A stretch of DNA of 64,000 bases, taken from assembly GCA_021234155.1 (NCBI GenBank), contig JAJEKV010000002.1, forward strand, positions 6,335,492 through 6,399,491, in the 5' to 3' direction. The DNA comes from Isoetes taiwanensis. Taxonomy: Eukaryota > Streptophyta > Lycopodiopsida > Isoetales > Isoetaceae. Made by a program: the position numbers and the translations under genes. The notes under the pieces are model-generated. The model searched no databases and was not told the origin of the DNA. It saw only the letters and a program-made list of their open reading frames with translations. Shown here one piece after another: positions 11,701 through 22,726 of the stretch. Every line of letters begins with the position of its first letter. The first letter of the stretch is position 1.

Positions 11701-12430
11701 ATTCATTTGTATCTAATATCAGACTGGTTGCAGTCTGCATTGTATTAGGCAATTACTTGCCTTTACGAAAAAAATATATCTAACTTCAGGGTTTTAATCT
11801 ACAATTTGTTATCAGTATTTCTCTTTTCCAATTCTCGATTCTGCTGTAAATTATCTGCTGAAAATTATGTACATCTTTTCCCTCCAATGGTTTTAATGGC
11901 ATGTATTTATTTGCATATAATGATTTATCAAAGAAGCACTTAAACTTAATGATCCACTAGATTCCTACAAGCTTTCTTATTTTAAAAACAATCATATTGA
12001 TTTTTAAATTATAGTATATATTATTATTTTAATGTATGCCATGTGGCAATATTTGATTGGTTAGAAGATATGTTCGAAACATCAATGTTTTTTCTATATG
12101 TCATAATAATAATTCTTTATTTAAAAATATATGCCACGTGTCGATATTCGATTAGTTAAAATAACTTTTTTTTATTTAAAAAGTATACTACGTGTCAGTA
12201 TTTCATTAGCTAAAAGGCAATTAGAAACAACACCTTGTTTTTCCTATATGTTATTATAATGCTCTTTTACATGTCCTTATTTTAGAAAAACAATACTTAA
12301 TAGCACTAAAAACAATAGATAGATTTCAATAACGCGTGTCGTTCTTTTGTAAATAACATGTGGTTTTTTTAAAAACCATTGTTGTAAGTTAGTCTTTCAC
12401 GTATAGCAATATTTAAATCTACATGTCTTA
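11701..12430. other. AT-rich stretch before the right subterminal repeats
   Basis: No coding sign. It has three variants of a short repeat, ATGCCACGTGTCGATATT-like, at about 12,038, 12,130 and 12,185, each followed by 'gattggttagaa'-like sequence. These may be part of the CACTA-like subterminal repeat system. Confidence 0.45.
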
Positions 12431-12819
12431 TTTTAAGGAAAAACAACACGTGGCTCCTCAAAAAAACAACAGTCAAGAAAAAAATTACACGTCGAAAAAG
12501 TTCGGTAAAAACAACACTGAAAAAAAGGACACGTTGACAAAAAAACAAAAAAGTGCCAGAAAAACCACCGTGGAATTTTTTTGCCAAAAAACCACTGTCT
12601 CTTTGTGCAAATCCGGATAAACGGGTCACGTGGACTTTTGGGGCCATTTTGGTGTTGTTTTTGGCATAAAACAACACTTTCGTACAACAAAAAAACAACT
12701 GTGGACCAAAAATTGGGGTCAGTGTGTATGTCACCTAGAGGACAAGTAAAACTAGATACAAACAAATCTAAGCGAAACATTAGCAGGACTTGTTATTCTG
12801 GAATACGTTATGTGTGTAC

Positions 12820-13733
12820 CTTGCTATCTCTGAAAGCCAATTGGAACCAGTTGTCGTGGCCAATGAGTGACTGCCTTTTGTTGGCTTCGTCATATTTCAG
12901 GCAACATTCAATGGTGCACGCCTCCTTAAGCTCCAAAAAGTACGCTAGCTTCTTCAGGTCCGCACCGTATTTTTCCTTGAAAATAACAGATTCCCTGTGC
13001 ATAAATCTGATCTTGTCGACAAAGCTCATCTTTAATTTGTACTCGTTGTCAGCATTGTGGGTGTTGGCAACGATTTTTGTTTCTTCATTGGTAAGACCAC
13101 AGTAAACAACACACAGGATGGAGAGGTACCTTGGATTCTTCTTCTCTTTGTAGAGTTGCCTTCTTGCTTTGAAGTTGTGATTACCGGTTTCTGCATTTTC
13201 CCTATCATAGTCGGGGGGTTGTGCACTGCTCCCTGTCAACAAGGACAATAATTGGGGCCACATGAGCATTTGGATTGCTCCTTATTCTATCCTTCAGGTT
13301 CCTCAAGTGATCTGCGTAGATTTTTCGAAGCTGAAGTGGCCGTTCACCAGCTTCATTCTTAGGGGGCAGCCTCATGCATATGACTGGAAGATAAATCACC
13401 CCTTGTACAAATTTTTCTCTGTTTATTACCTCCATTCTTTCGGAGGTCTTATCAAGTTTCTTCTCCTTTATTGCAACCCCGATTGCTTTTCCTTTTCCCT
13501 TTCTTTTCTTTGTGCCTTTCTCGGGGAGCTCTACTATTTCAAGCTGTTGTACTTTCCTCTTTTTGGGTTCCTTAGCAGCTATGGTGTCCCTTGGCCTTCT
13601 AAGTTTTTTGGGCTGCTCCTCTACTTCTTCCTCGGAACTTCCGTCCTTGTCCTGCCCAGAAGTACTAGCAGTAGGAGATTCTTCAGCTTCTTCCTCATGC
13701 TCGGACTTACTAACAGGAAAGTCCTCTCTTTGA
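12820..13733 (-). CDS. exon with acidic linker and ParB-like nuclease-fold domain
   Basis: The first third is low-complexity: an acidic, serine-rich segment (SEHEEEAEESPTAST) followed by a lysine/arginine-rich segment that looks like a nuclear-localisation linker. Next come LRKIYADHLRNLKDRIR and HVAPIIVLVDREQ, then after a one-base slip GNHNFKARRQLYKE. In ParB/Sulfiredoxin-fold proteins the order is helix, a 'PIxV' strand, then a G-(N/H)-(H/R)-R-x-x-A loop; GNHNFKARRQL fits the last of these with N for R. The 3' part is helical and not recognised. The exon ends DSK followed by donor GTACAC in phase 0. ParB-like domains fused to, or beside, DNA methyltransferases are known in phages and bacteria. 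The assignment is by motif only. Confidence 0.55.
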
Positions 13734-13805
13734 CTGGAACAAACCTACCTAATGCTTTGTTTGTTCCGGTAGTGGGAGATGTACTTGTACAATGCCTGTG
13801 GTTAC

Positions 13806-14151
13806 ACACTGACAATTCTGATGCTTGCAATGTCGGCCACAATGTAACCCTGGGAGGTCTTGAAAGATAGCCTTCCCTTTTTGACCTCCTTGCCCGGCAA
13901 CCTCAGAAATATCTTTTATTGTCCCAAGGTTGACAAACTCGGAGTCGGCGTAGTGTTTATTCCCAGAGCTTTTGCAAACGTGAAGAAAAGTCAGTGTGCT
14001 GCATTTGCCGCACGCACCTCTAGTTACGAACTACTGTGTTTGAAAATTTCCATGAACTGCAGGCTCATCTGTATCCTTAGTCTGCTTCATTGGATATGGT
14101 CGTTGGACCAGCTTAAACACTTTCTTTAGTGCTTTCTTGCTTCCTTCTTGC
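13806..14151 (-). CDS. N-terminal exon of the ParB-like/methyltransferase gene
   Basis: Acceptor TTGGCAG precedes 14,151. The first base completes an arginine codon begun in the ATG exon. The exon reads a basic stretch (SKKALKKVFKLVQRPYP) and meets a TAG near 14,040. Beyond that, two frames each look protein-like: one gives HYADSEFVNLGTIKDISE, the other GRLSFKTSQGYIVADIAS. The second joins, through a 72-base intron (GTAACC...TTCCAG), to the linker of the next exon. I infer one frameshift around 13,900 in a once-continuous exon. No domain recognised; a cysteine pair (CGKC) near the break may be chance. Confidence 0.5.
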
Positions 14152-14187
14152 CTGCCAAAGTAATGTTTAAAACAACACTGTAAAACC

Positions 14188-14588
14188 GTATTCCGGAATA
14201 ACAATTGCTAATTTGTGCGTTAAATGCAAGCAAAAAGAAGAAAAAACAGCCAGAAAAAAGTTGCACAAGCATGCTTTTTCGTGTTTTAATTTAACTAAAA
14301 AATGATTTGTAAAAGCTAAAAACAACAAAAAAAGGGACAATATTTTTCAAAAATCCGAAATACATATTTCGGAATACACTTTACTGTGTATTCCGGAATA
14401 CACTTTGCCCTCCAGACCAAAGGCAAAGTGTATTCCAGAATATACTTTGCCCTTCGTCTGAAGAACAAAGTGTATTCCGAAAGGGCAAAGTGTATTTCGG
14501 AATACACTTTGCTCACACAAGAAGGCCAAAGTGTATTCTGGAATATACTTTGCCCTTCTAACGAAAGGCAAAGTGTATTCCGGAATAC
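14188..14588. repeat. palindrome cluster 2, long hairpins
   Basis: Exact 14-mers at 14,388-14,401 and 14,575-14,588, with near copies at about 14,188, 14,365, 14,430, 14,472, 14,492 and 14,533. Several are extended to over 24 bp of palindrome by flanking AAAGT/ACTTT and GGC/GCC. Open frames here only reflect the repeat. The cluster fills the first intron of the ParB-like gene. Confidence 0.9.
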
Positions 14589-14653
14589 ATTGTTGCCCAT
14601 AAAAGTAAGCTAAAACAGAGCCAAAAGATGTACTATGTACTTTACATGCTTAC

Positions 14654-14661
14654 CTATCCAT
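14654..14661 (-). CDS. first coding exon (8 bases) with start codon
   Basis: ATGGATAG followed by GTAAGC. It is chosen because the split AG+G makes an in-frame arginine with the exon at 14,151, and because no other start with a usable donor is seen upstream of that exon. The intron it opens (14,653-14,152) carries the densest palindrome cluster in the window. Confidence 0.5.
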
Positions 14662-14998
14662 AATTTTCACTATGTAAATTGGAATACAGCAACAGTGAAC
14701 TGAATTGAAGGCGCTCGCTCTGGTAACTGAATTTCTGAAAGCGGAATACGCAACTGAGGCGCTCAATTTTCCTTTTTAAAGGTAGACTATTGTCACTTAT
14801 CTTTTTCTATGTACAGTGGAATACGTCTTGTCCAGACAGTCTGGACTAGTATATTCTGGAATAGGATTCATGCATTCACACAGCAAATGCATCACACCAA
14901 ACAGCATTCCGGAATAGCTTTTTGTATTCTCGAATAGCATTAACCCAACCGCCTGGTGAGTTACTTACATGTCCCCAATGTTTTGCAGTTGTTTAAGA
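14662..14998. promoter_or_regulatory. 337-bp intergenic region between divergent genes
   Basis: It lies between the minus-strand ATG at 14,661 and the plus-strand ATG at 14,999, so it should hold both promoters. It contains palindrome relatives: ATATTCTGGAATAG near 14,850, GCATTCCGGAATAG near 14,902 and GTATTCTCGAATAG near 14,925. No clear TATA box was assigned. The role is inferred from the divergent layout. Confidence 0.4.
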
Positions 14999-17900
14999 TG
15001 GTTAATCGCTTCGTGAACAAACTTCCACCACCATTTGTTTCCTCTAGTACCTCTATTTCAGATGGAACACGTGACGCAGATGCTTCTCCAACTCCTACCT
15101 CGACCAGATCTTTGTTGCTCCTCGAAGACACTTCGAGTCCAGTAACTAGTAGACTGCCACCACCTTTCCAACCCTCTCCAAGTCTAGTAGAAAACTGGCT
15201 GCCACCTCCTTTCATTGCCTCATCTGTTGCACGTAGCAATCTTCCACCACCTTTTGTACCATCCCGACACTACAGAGGCTCGACCTCAGCAAATTTTTCG
15301 GAACAGACTACCCTAGCTATTTGTAGTTTCTCCTTCTTCACTTACACAAACAAGGAATGCAGCATGCTCAGAAGACTGCGAGATTCTCCACCGCTTCTCC
15401 CACCACGACTTCACTACAAATGAAGACGACCTTGCAGCATCTACTCCTCTTCACACAATCGTGGTGACACATGGGTTTGCAGAATTTCAGTCGGCTCGAA
15501 GGGACATGTTTGAACGAACTCCTCGTGAAGAAGCTGCAACAACATTTGCTGGCACGACGTCTTGTGGCCCATCTCCTTCATTCAACACTGTACCTCCGCC
15601 TTATCCGGGTACAGCTTCACGTGGTTTGTTTTCCTCTATAAGCACACCACTGAGGGCAGAGAAGGTCACCCCTAGAGTAGAACTCTCATCAAAAGATGAA
15701 GACACCAATGAGGTGCAACGAGATTACACATTCTCTAGCCAGTCCTCCAAGAAATTCAAGGTGGATTTTAGTTCAAGAGCATGCTCCTCTGTAAGAAGAA
15801 GAAACCTTATGGATGAGCACAAAATGAGGAGACTTTTAAGAACTAAATGCTGCTCATTGGGTTGCATCAACAAATTTAACATGTCTAAATTACGAGCAAT
15901 TAGAGACAACTATAGTTCAATGACTTTGGCAGACCATAATGCCTACTTTGGCTTTTTGGCTTATCATGTGACCAGACCGCAACACCTTCTTGCACTACAT
16001 TAACCGTGAAGAAGTTTGCCAGAAATGCTTTATGGTTGTCCACCGTTTAGGGTCCACCAGAATCTCTAGAGTACACAAAAGACTGGACAAAAACCCAGCA
16101 ATTGATGATCATTGTGGACCAAGAAAAGTTGTAACCATGCATGCCCTTGCTGCTGTGTCATGGATGGAGAAATGTTTTAGAGAAATATGTGAGAAGTTGC
16201 CTAACATCAACATGTATCATTTGACAGATAACATCACCAAAAAAGATGTTTTTAACGAATACAAAGAGACTTGCACCCAGTTTCAGCACATCTCTTACTC
16301 ACACTTCACCAGACTGTGGAAAAGTGAATTCGGTCTTGTGAGAATTTCCAGGAGATATAGAATGTTTGTTTGCTCAAGGTGTGCAGAATTAAAGAGTCAA
16401 CGAGAAACTGCAAAAACAGAGGTCGAAAGAAGTAAGCTCAAGTTCTCTTCTCTCTCACTTGTTTAAAGAAATGTTTTAACCTGAATTCTTCAACAGATAA
16501 TGTGCAACAGAGCCTTGCCAGACATCGTGAACAACAAGTAGCAGAGAGAAGAAAGCTTGCCAAGCACAGAAAAAAAACTCTCGAACGTCCACTACAATAT
16601 ATGTCTGTTGTAATTGATGGAATGGATTAAAAAAAAAAACTACTCTACCCCATTTCTTGAACATTCCTAAAGATGTGCCAGAGGAATGTTTTGTTAAGGT
16701 CCACCTTGTAGGAGCTATGGTCTTCAAAGAAAGTCTAAAGTGCAAAGTATTTTTGACGTATCCAAACTTGCATGGTGACCCGAACCTCACAATTACAATT
16801 CTTAACAAGGTCCTGTGCGAGCAAGAGCAATTACCACCAGTGCTCTACCTGCAACTTGACAATACTACAAGGGAGAATAAGAATCAAACACTCGTTGCTT
16901 ACTATGCCATGTTATTGGAGCTAGGGAACTTTAGAAAAGTGAAGCTCGAATTCTTACTTGCAGGCCATGGCTCATGATCAGATTGACCAAATGTTCATCA
17001 GATTTTCTGTGCTCCTTAGAAGGAAGAAGGCTTTTTCTCTTCCTACTTTAGTTCGAATTATTGAAGATTCTTATACTCCTATTCCAGTGATTGAGCTTCT
17101 TAAAGAGACTGCTGATTTCAGAGAGTTTGCTTTCTCTCAACGTTCAGACAGAGAACAAGCTGTGAACAAGTTGAATAATCTCACCTTTCAACATCACATC
17201 AAATTCTACTTGAAGGATGGACAAAGCTTCTTACAGGGGAAGAAGTACACCACAACTAAGGACTGGAGTCCACCAGAGGGATTGTGCTTCCTTAAATATA
17301 TTCCAGACACTTGCTTCATAGAACGTGCTGAGCAACTTCCTTTTAAAAATCCTAAGGAGTCCAAGCAGAAGAAAAGTATCCTAGTGGCATCCTTAAAAGC
17401 CATTGAAAATGGAATTCCTCAGGCTTTAAGCACTTTTTAGAAGAAGATCAGATGTGGTGGAGAAATTTCTTTCTCGAACAGAAAATTGTTGTACAAAACA
17501 TAGCTCTAAGACAGTTGTAAGAACCATTTCAATGGCCTAACACCTTCCATCAACCCCAGCACCAAGCAGGTCCAAGCAATGCTACAATAGCACTTGCAGT
17601 AGAAGAAGACGAGGATCGAGTCATGTACCTCGGACCAAGACGTAGGGATGAGCCTCAATGTAATATCACAGAAATTGCCAAAGGTATGCTGATTGCTCTT
17701 CCAACTGAGGAGGATGACAAAGGTCGACCTCTTTGGATAGCAAAAGTACTTGATACAGTCAAGAAGGAAGGCTTAGTCACTAAACTCAAGATTCATTGGC
17801 TTGCAACACGCTCAGAAAATGCTTTTGAAGGTACATATGAGTTAGAAATGAGAAGCCAAGGAAAAGGGAGAAAGTCCAAGAAAGTGGGTTGTAGGGATGA

Positions 17901-18195
17901 GCTGAATCTTAATGACGTGACTATATTGTGCTATGATTTTAAATTGAAATTTGACAATCGTCTATGCCAGAGGACTATCAATTTGCTTAAAAAAGCTTGT
18001 AATTATGAGGAAGAGGATGAAGAAGGGAGTGGTGGTGGCAATGCTTCACCATCTGTTGATAGTGATGAGGAAGACAACTCAAGCACTTCCTCGAGTGACA
18101 GTGAAAGAAGTGAAGGTGATGCGAATGGCATAAATGAATATGATGATGTGCTGGATCCCTCTCTCATCACTCCTCATACTTTTGTACATAACTGA
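14999..18195 (+). pseudogene. DDE-type transposase gene, DUF7869 kind
   Basis: The start ATG follows a TTTTGCAGTTGTTTAAG stretch. The N-terminus repeats LPPPF four to five times (proline-rich, disordered). A Cys/His-containing region follows (LRTKCCSLGCINKFN; later VCSRCAELKSQ). The core has VVIDGMD at 16,608-16,628, LYLQLDNTTRENKNQ near 16,845, and FLLAGHGS/HDQIDQMF near 16,965. These match the D, D, H-x-x-(E/D)-D blocks of DUF7869 RNase-H-fold proteins (typically IIDGMDQ, LDNxxRENKN, GHTHEDIDQ). The C-terminus (17,623-18,195) resembles a chromo/SH3-like module, with RPLWIAKVLD, and ends in a long acidic tail. Breaks: shifts near 15,350, 15,975 and 16,965; TAA for glutamine right after DGMD (16,628-16,630); a stop near 17,520. 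It is likely the transposase of the element ending at 18,562. Confidence 0.75.
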
Positions 18196-18309
18196 GTCTT
18201 AAAAGAAGACTGTAAATTTTGCATGTGAACATGAAGATTTTATCTTCACATTTTGAGAATACTACAATTTCAGTTACAAGCTTTACTTCAATTTCTTGTT
18301 CAATATTAT

Positions 18310-18562
18310 ACCCTCTTAAATTGGTGGCTTTCTCTGAAAACGTACTATGTGTAAGGAAAAGTGTCACTTTAAAAAAGTCATTTCTAATCGTTCCATAAAA
18401 AAATTAGTCATTTTGGGGGGGGGGTCAAAATACAATTTCATGCACACTTTTTTTAATCTCCTCATTTTACCCCCTTTTTTGTAAAAAATAAAGGAATCTT
18501 TAAGAAATATTTTTTTTGCTCTCGTTTCGATGATCCACTCCCGTTTATTACGCAATCTTGTT
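18310..18562 (+). repeat. right terminal region of the transposase/methyltransferase element
   Basis: This segment is the reverse complement, with moderate divergence, of 42,512-42,790. Shared blocks include 'ggtggctttctctgaaaac', 'gaaaagtgtcacttt', a G-run followed by 'tcaaaat', and the tip, which ends CCCGTTTATTACGCAATCTTGTT (given in part: CCCGTTTATTACGCAATC). Because the copy at 42.5 kb is a bounded terminal repeat, this marks the right end of the element carrying the transposase gene. Confidence 0.65.
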
Positions 18563-18780
18563 TCTTGTCCTTTCACACACTTGATATTGACACATTTACA
18601 TGGGGTGGTTGGAGTTCCTTAGATATTGATGCAAGTTCTTATGTATTGTACATCATGGCAAAGAATCAAATCTTTGTTCCATTAAACATTCAACAAGTAT
18701 TGAAGACAAAAATACATGTATATACATTCAAAATTCCAAGACATTCAAACCACAATCAATACAATTGCTAGTTATGAGAA
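18563..18780. other. short unassigned stretch
   Basis: Sequence to the right of the terminal repeat. One open frame (18,565-18,771) has no recognisable domain. Confidence 0.4.
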
Positions 18781-19154
18781 AAGTCTTCAACTAGAGAGCT
18801 CTTATCATCAGAGGATTCAATCATTAAGGCATTTATAGCCGCTTGATTCCCCGAATCCAATGGGAGGTCATCTCCTTCATCTGCATACATGTGGACTTCA
18901 TTGCCTTCTAAAGAAGATTCCACAAAATCGTGGGTAGATCACACACTAGTTTCTACCCCGCGAGGATGATCCTCTTCCGAACTCGGGACGATCTCTGGCA
19001 CAAGCTCACTAGCCTCATCCTCCAATTCACGAAGGAAATCTAGCACCTCCCCATGTCGAAACTCTACTCCTGGGGAAAATGTTGCCTCCAACTCTCTGAT
19101 CCTATCGGGGCCTCTAACCCTAGGTCTCTGTGACCTTACTGCACTCGGCTCCAT
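18780..19154 (-). pseudogene. possible gag-region fragment of an LTR element
   Basis: A minus-strand frame starts MEPSAVRSQRPRVRGPDRIR at 19,154, is acidic, stops near 18,939 and stays protein-like in another reading down to about 18,780 (DEGDDLPLDSGNQAAINALM). It lies just downstream, in its own direction, of an LTR-like remnant at 19,170-19,970. No zinc knuckle or protease is seen. Calling it a gag-region fragment rests on position only. Confidence 0.3.
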
Positions 19155-19169
19155 CGAGTACTGCTTACA

Positions 19170-19970
19170 CCAACTTGGGGGTTAGTCCTAAAGACTGGTG
19201 GGGGTGTGGGGCACTTAAGGACTATTCATACACAAATTCAACTCATAATACCATAACAGTCATCATGCTTACCCAATAGTCCCACTGCACCCAACTAACC
19301 AGGTTAATATATATACAAGCCACAGAGAACATTTCTTTATCCATGCATAAACATTCTCATTAGCATACAGTGCCTACTCCAGTTCTAACATGCCACATGG
19401 GATGATCAGGCCCTGCAGCCAATACGGGCGAGGTTTGCCTTGTGTGTTACACACCTTTCCATGCTGCATCCAGCACTGAAGGATCACTTTTGCCATGTAG
19501 CGCGACAAAGAATCTGTGACGCTCCCTACTAAGTATACGCCTCCCAGCCGTACACTCCGTAGGAAATCCCCCATCCGGTCCTCCGACCGCACGGGCCCTC
19601 CGTCTATCCCGCACTCTGGGATCACCGTAGTGCAGGAAGGGGACACGGAGGTGTCTTGCGCGCCCTTATCCTATGGGCTCCTATCACAGCGGAAGCATAA
19701 ACATCGTCAGACCTAGTAATAATAATACATCATGCTACCTCGAAGGGTAGCTCATCCACATATCCATAACTGCAAAGAAGATAATCATATGCCATAAAAC
19801 ATGAGAGCTCCTACCCGTGGCTCTGACTCATAAGGAGGTCGACTGACTGGATAGGCCTCAAGGTAAAGCGGACCGAGTCATAACAATGGCGGGGCTGGCT
19901 ATAGACAATGGCTAGGGTTGACCACTCCATCCGCCCCTCCTGTGCACACTTTACAGATGGGCTAGATCAA
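19170..19970 (-). repeat. diverged, truncated LTR remnant
   Basis: The segment near 19,890-19,965 (ACCACTCCATCCGCCCCTCC and around) is the reverse complement of a block inside the two LTRs described below (28,547-28,640; CGGATGGAGTGGACTACCCT). The remainder is too diverged to align by eye. Read as a minus-strand LTR of a related family, cut off on its 5' side by the copia element. Confidence 0.35.
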
Positions 19971-19999
19971 GCTCTTGAAGACTATTGTGGTCATGGAAT

Positions 20000-20554
20000 A
20001 TATTCATGAAAGAAGAATTGAAGAAGGAACTTGCACAAACTACAGAAATTGAAGAACACTAGGTTTAACCTAGTTGAAATATGGGTATGAATAGTTTTTC
20101 TAATAGCTAGATAAAATGGTTGGATAGTAGTCGTAACCATGGGCAGCATGTCGTCGGGCCAACTAATGACTTAAAATAGAAGTTGATTTAAACGGTCCTG
20201 TAGAACTGTGACGACTTGAACAACCATGGATAGAAACTAGCCAATATGGTTCCAAACTGAATGGATCACAGCAGATAAAGGGGATACAGAAGAAAATTGA
20301 AAACACACAAGCTGAGGAGCAGACGGATCTATTCCTAGGGGGATCTAGCGAACAGGCAATGCATAGATTTGATCGGATCAGAGTTGTATGGTGCTCATAC
20401 CCATTGCTACAGTAAAATTCGTTATTCTGAATTCAATAGTAGTGAATAAAATTTCTATGGTCTTGACATTGAATAGTAGTGCACCATAAAATAAAATTGG
20501 CTTTGTTGTAGCTTGTGGGTGAATGTCCAACTAATTTTATCTTGAGAATCTTTC
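20000..20554 (+). repeat. probable 5' LTR end of the copia element
   Basis: The sequence before the primer-binding site should be the 5' LTR; its last bases are AATCTTTCA. I cannot place its left edge because the 3' LTR is missing, so there is no second copy to compare. Confidence 0.4.
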
Positions 20555-20566
20555 ATTGGTATCAGA
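20555..20566 (+). other. primer-binding site (initiator Met-tRNA type)
   Basis: TGGTATCAGAGC, complementary to the 3' end of plant initiator methionine tRNA, lies 13 bases before the gag start ATG at 20,579. Confidence 0.85.
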
Positions 20567-20578
20567 GCAGGTTTTGTG

Positions 20579-22700
20579 ATGGCAACCAGACTTGGAGCAA
20601 GTCTGCTGAGTGGTATAAATGTGTTTGAAGGTGATGCTGGTTTTCAGGCATGGAAAGGAAGGATGAAAGATGTCTTGGAGGCAGAAGGATTGTGGGATCT
20701 AATCAGTGATGGTGAGCAGGCAGAAGGAGAGAGTAGCTCCACTAATACACCTTTGGGAGAAGGTTCTGGTACGTCTGCAGCCTTGAGAGGGAAATTGCAA
20801 GAAGCAAGAGTAATTATTGCAAGTAAGTTAAGTTCAAGCATTATGCATAAGCTCAGGGATAAAACGCCAAAAGAAATGTGGGATTATCTTATTAGAACAT
20901 ATGAAATTAAAAATACTTCTCAGCTTGAGATGCTTGATAGGGAACTGAGAAAACTCAAATTCACGAAGGTGATAATCTGACACAGTTCTTCCAGAGATTT
21001 GATAACATTATTGCAGATTTAGAAGCTGCCAAGGTGCCAATAACGAGAGAATTTCAGGTGCTGAATCTAGCCAGAGCCTTTTCTAGTTTTGGACAATTGA
21101 GTACACTCATTAGAACTGTAGGAAGGAATAGAGAAAAGGCAGAAGTTCTGATCAGAACTGAAATGGAGCAAAGGAAGTTAGTGAATGAAGAAGATGAGGA
21201 TGATCATACAGAAATAATGTATGTTGGAAAAGGTAAAGCAAATTCTGGGAAAATAGGTCCGTGTTTCGTATGTAAAAAATTTGGACATTTGAAAGCGAAT
21301 TGTCCAAAGAATAAAGAAGTAAGATGTTATAACTGTGACGGATATGGGCATTTGGCCAGCAATTGTTCTAGTCCCAGAGATCTGGGACGTGGAAGAGCTA
21401 GAGGATCGTCTAGTGGTGGAAGAAATTTCAGAATTACAAGGGGCAGAGGAAGGGGAACAGGCAGCAAAGAGCATGCCTCAGTAAACATAGCAAAAGATGC
21501 TGATGAGGAAGAATCAGACCCTGATGCTGAGGTAAAAATTGATAGTGCATTGAGTGCTTTGGATAATAAGTCTAATGATGAGTTGTATGTTCTAGATAGT
21601 GGAGCTGAGAGAAGCATAGTCAAATCAGCAAACCAGCTAAAGGAGAGAAGGCGGAAGACATCACATCATGTACAAATGGGAAATGGCGCGCTTCAAAAGG
21701 TGGAGGAGGCTGGACTGTTCGAGTTATATGATTTAGAAGGAAATGTAGTAGATCTTGGAAGTGTTTTGTGTGTTCCTTCCATTGTTAGAAACCTGATATC
21801 CGTAAGTCAGTTAGTTGACTTAGGATACAAGGTCTGCTTTGAGAAGCAGTTTTGTAAAGTACTTTATGATAATGAAGTAAAGTTTTTGGCAAGACGTATC
21901 GGAAATTTGTTTGGTTTCTTAAATAAGGCAGAAAGTATAAATATTGTATCTTTACCCAGTGCAAGGATTTGGCATAAAAGATTAGCACACACGCATCAAA
22001 ACAATGTGAAATTTTTGATCAAAAAGGGAAAACTTGAAGCCTGTGATGGGGATCTCGGAAATTACACATGTTATGGTTGTAAACTAGGCAAGCATACCCG
22101 TGTAACATTTCAGAAATCAAAGAAGAGAGCAAAAGGTGTGCTGGACCTGATACATTCGGACATTTGTGGTCCTCTAAACGTGAGAAGTCTTCATGGGAAG
22201 AGGTATTTTATTACATTCATTGATGATTTTTCTAGAAAAGCAAAATATTACACTCTAAAAACAAAGGATCAGGCTTTCGATGCATTTAAGATGTTTAAGG
22301 CAGAAGTAGAAAGAGAAACCAATAGGAAAATTAAATGTCTTAGATCAGACCGAGGTGGGGAATACTTATCTTATGAATTTAAACAGTATTGCTTGAATGA
22401 AGGGATCAAAAGGCAATTGACATGCAGATACTCGCCTCAACAAAATGGTGTTGCGGAACGTAAGAATAGGACTATTTTAGACTCTGTGAGAGCTATGCTG
22501 AAGCATACAGGGCTTCCAAATTATTTGTGGGAGGAAGCAGTACAAACTGCTGTACATGTTCAAAACAGAATTCCGCTAGCAAGCTTGGCTGGAAAAGTAG
22601 CTGAGGAAGTATGGAGTGATAAGGAAGTTACTTATGAAGATTATAGAGTCTACGGGTGTGTTGCATTTGTGCATGTTCCTAAGGAACTAAGGAAATGCGG
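20579..22700 (+). pseudogene. Ty1/copia gag-pol, truncated in integrase
   Basis: Gag begins MATRLGASLLSGINVFEGD and includes a UBN2-type gag core. A one-base shift at about 20,968 separates it from EGDNLTQFFQRFDNIIADLE. Two CCHC knuckles follow (CFVCKKFGHLKANC; CYNCDGYGHLASNC), then the protease block LYVLDSGAERSIV. The pre-integrase zinc finger is WHKRLAHTHQ...CYGCKLGKH. The integrase core shows LIHSDICGP, CLRSDRGGEY and QQNGVAERKNRT, so all three catalytic acids (D, D, E) are present. The frame ends shortly after YGCVAFVHVPKELRK, where foreign sequence begins; reverse transcriptase, RNase H and 3' LTR are gone. From 21,034 the pol frame is open for 565 codons, suggesting a fairly recent insertion. 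Confidence 0.95.
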
Positions 22701-22726
22701 ACATCATCATTTTAAGGTGGGGAGAA

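Noticed and set aside
13262-13870. 202-codon plus-strand frame rich in F, L and S
   Set aside because: It is the complement of the lysine/glutamate-rich linker and ParB-like exon on the minus strand.
14316-14613. Overlapping frames reading VFRNTLCLS or VYSGIHFAL on both strands
   Set aside because: They translate the palindrome repeats; they fall inside an intron.
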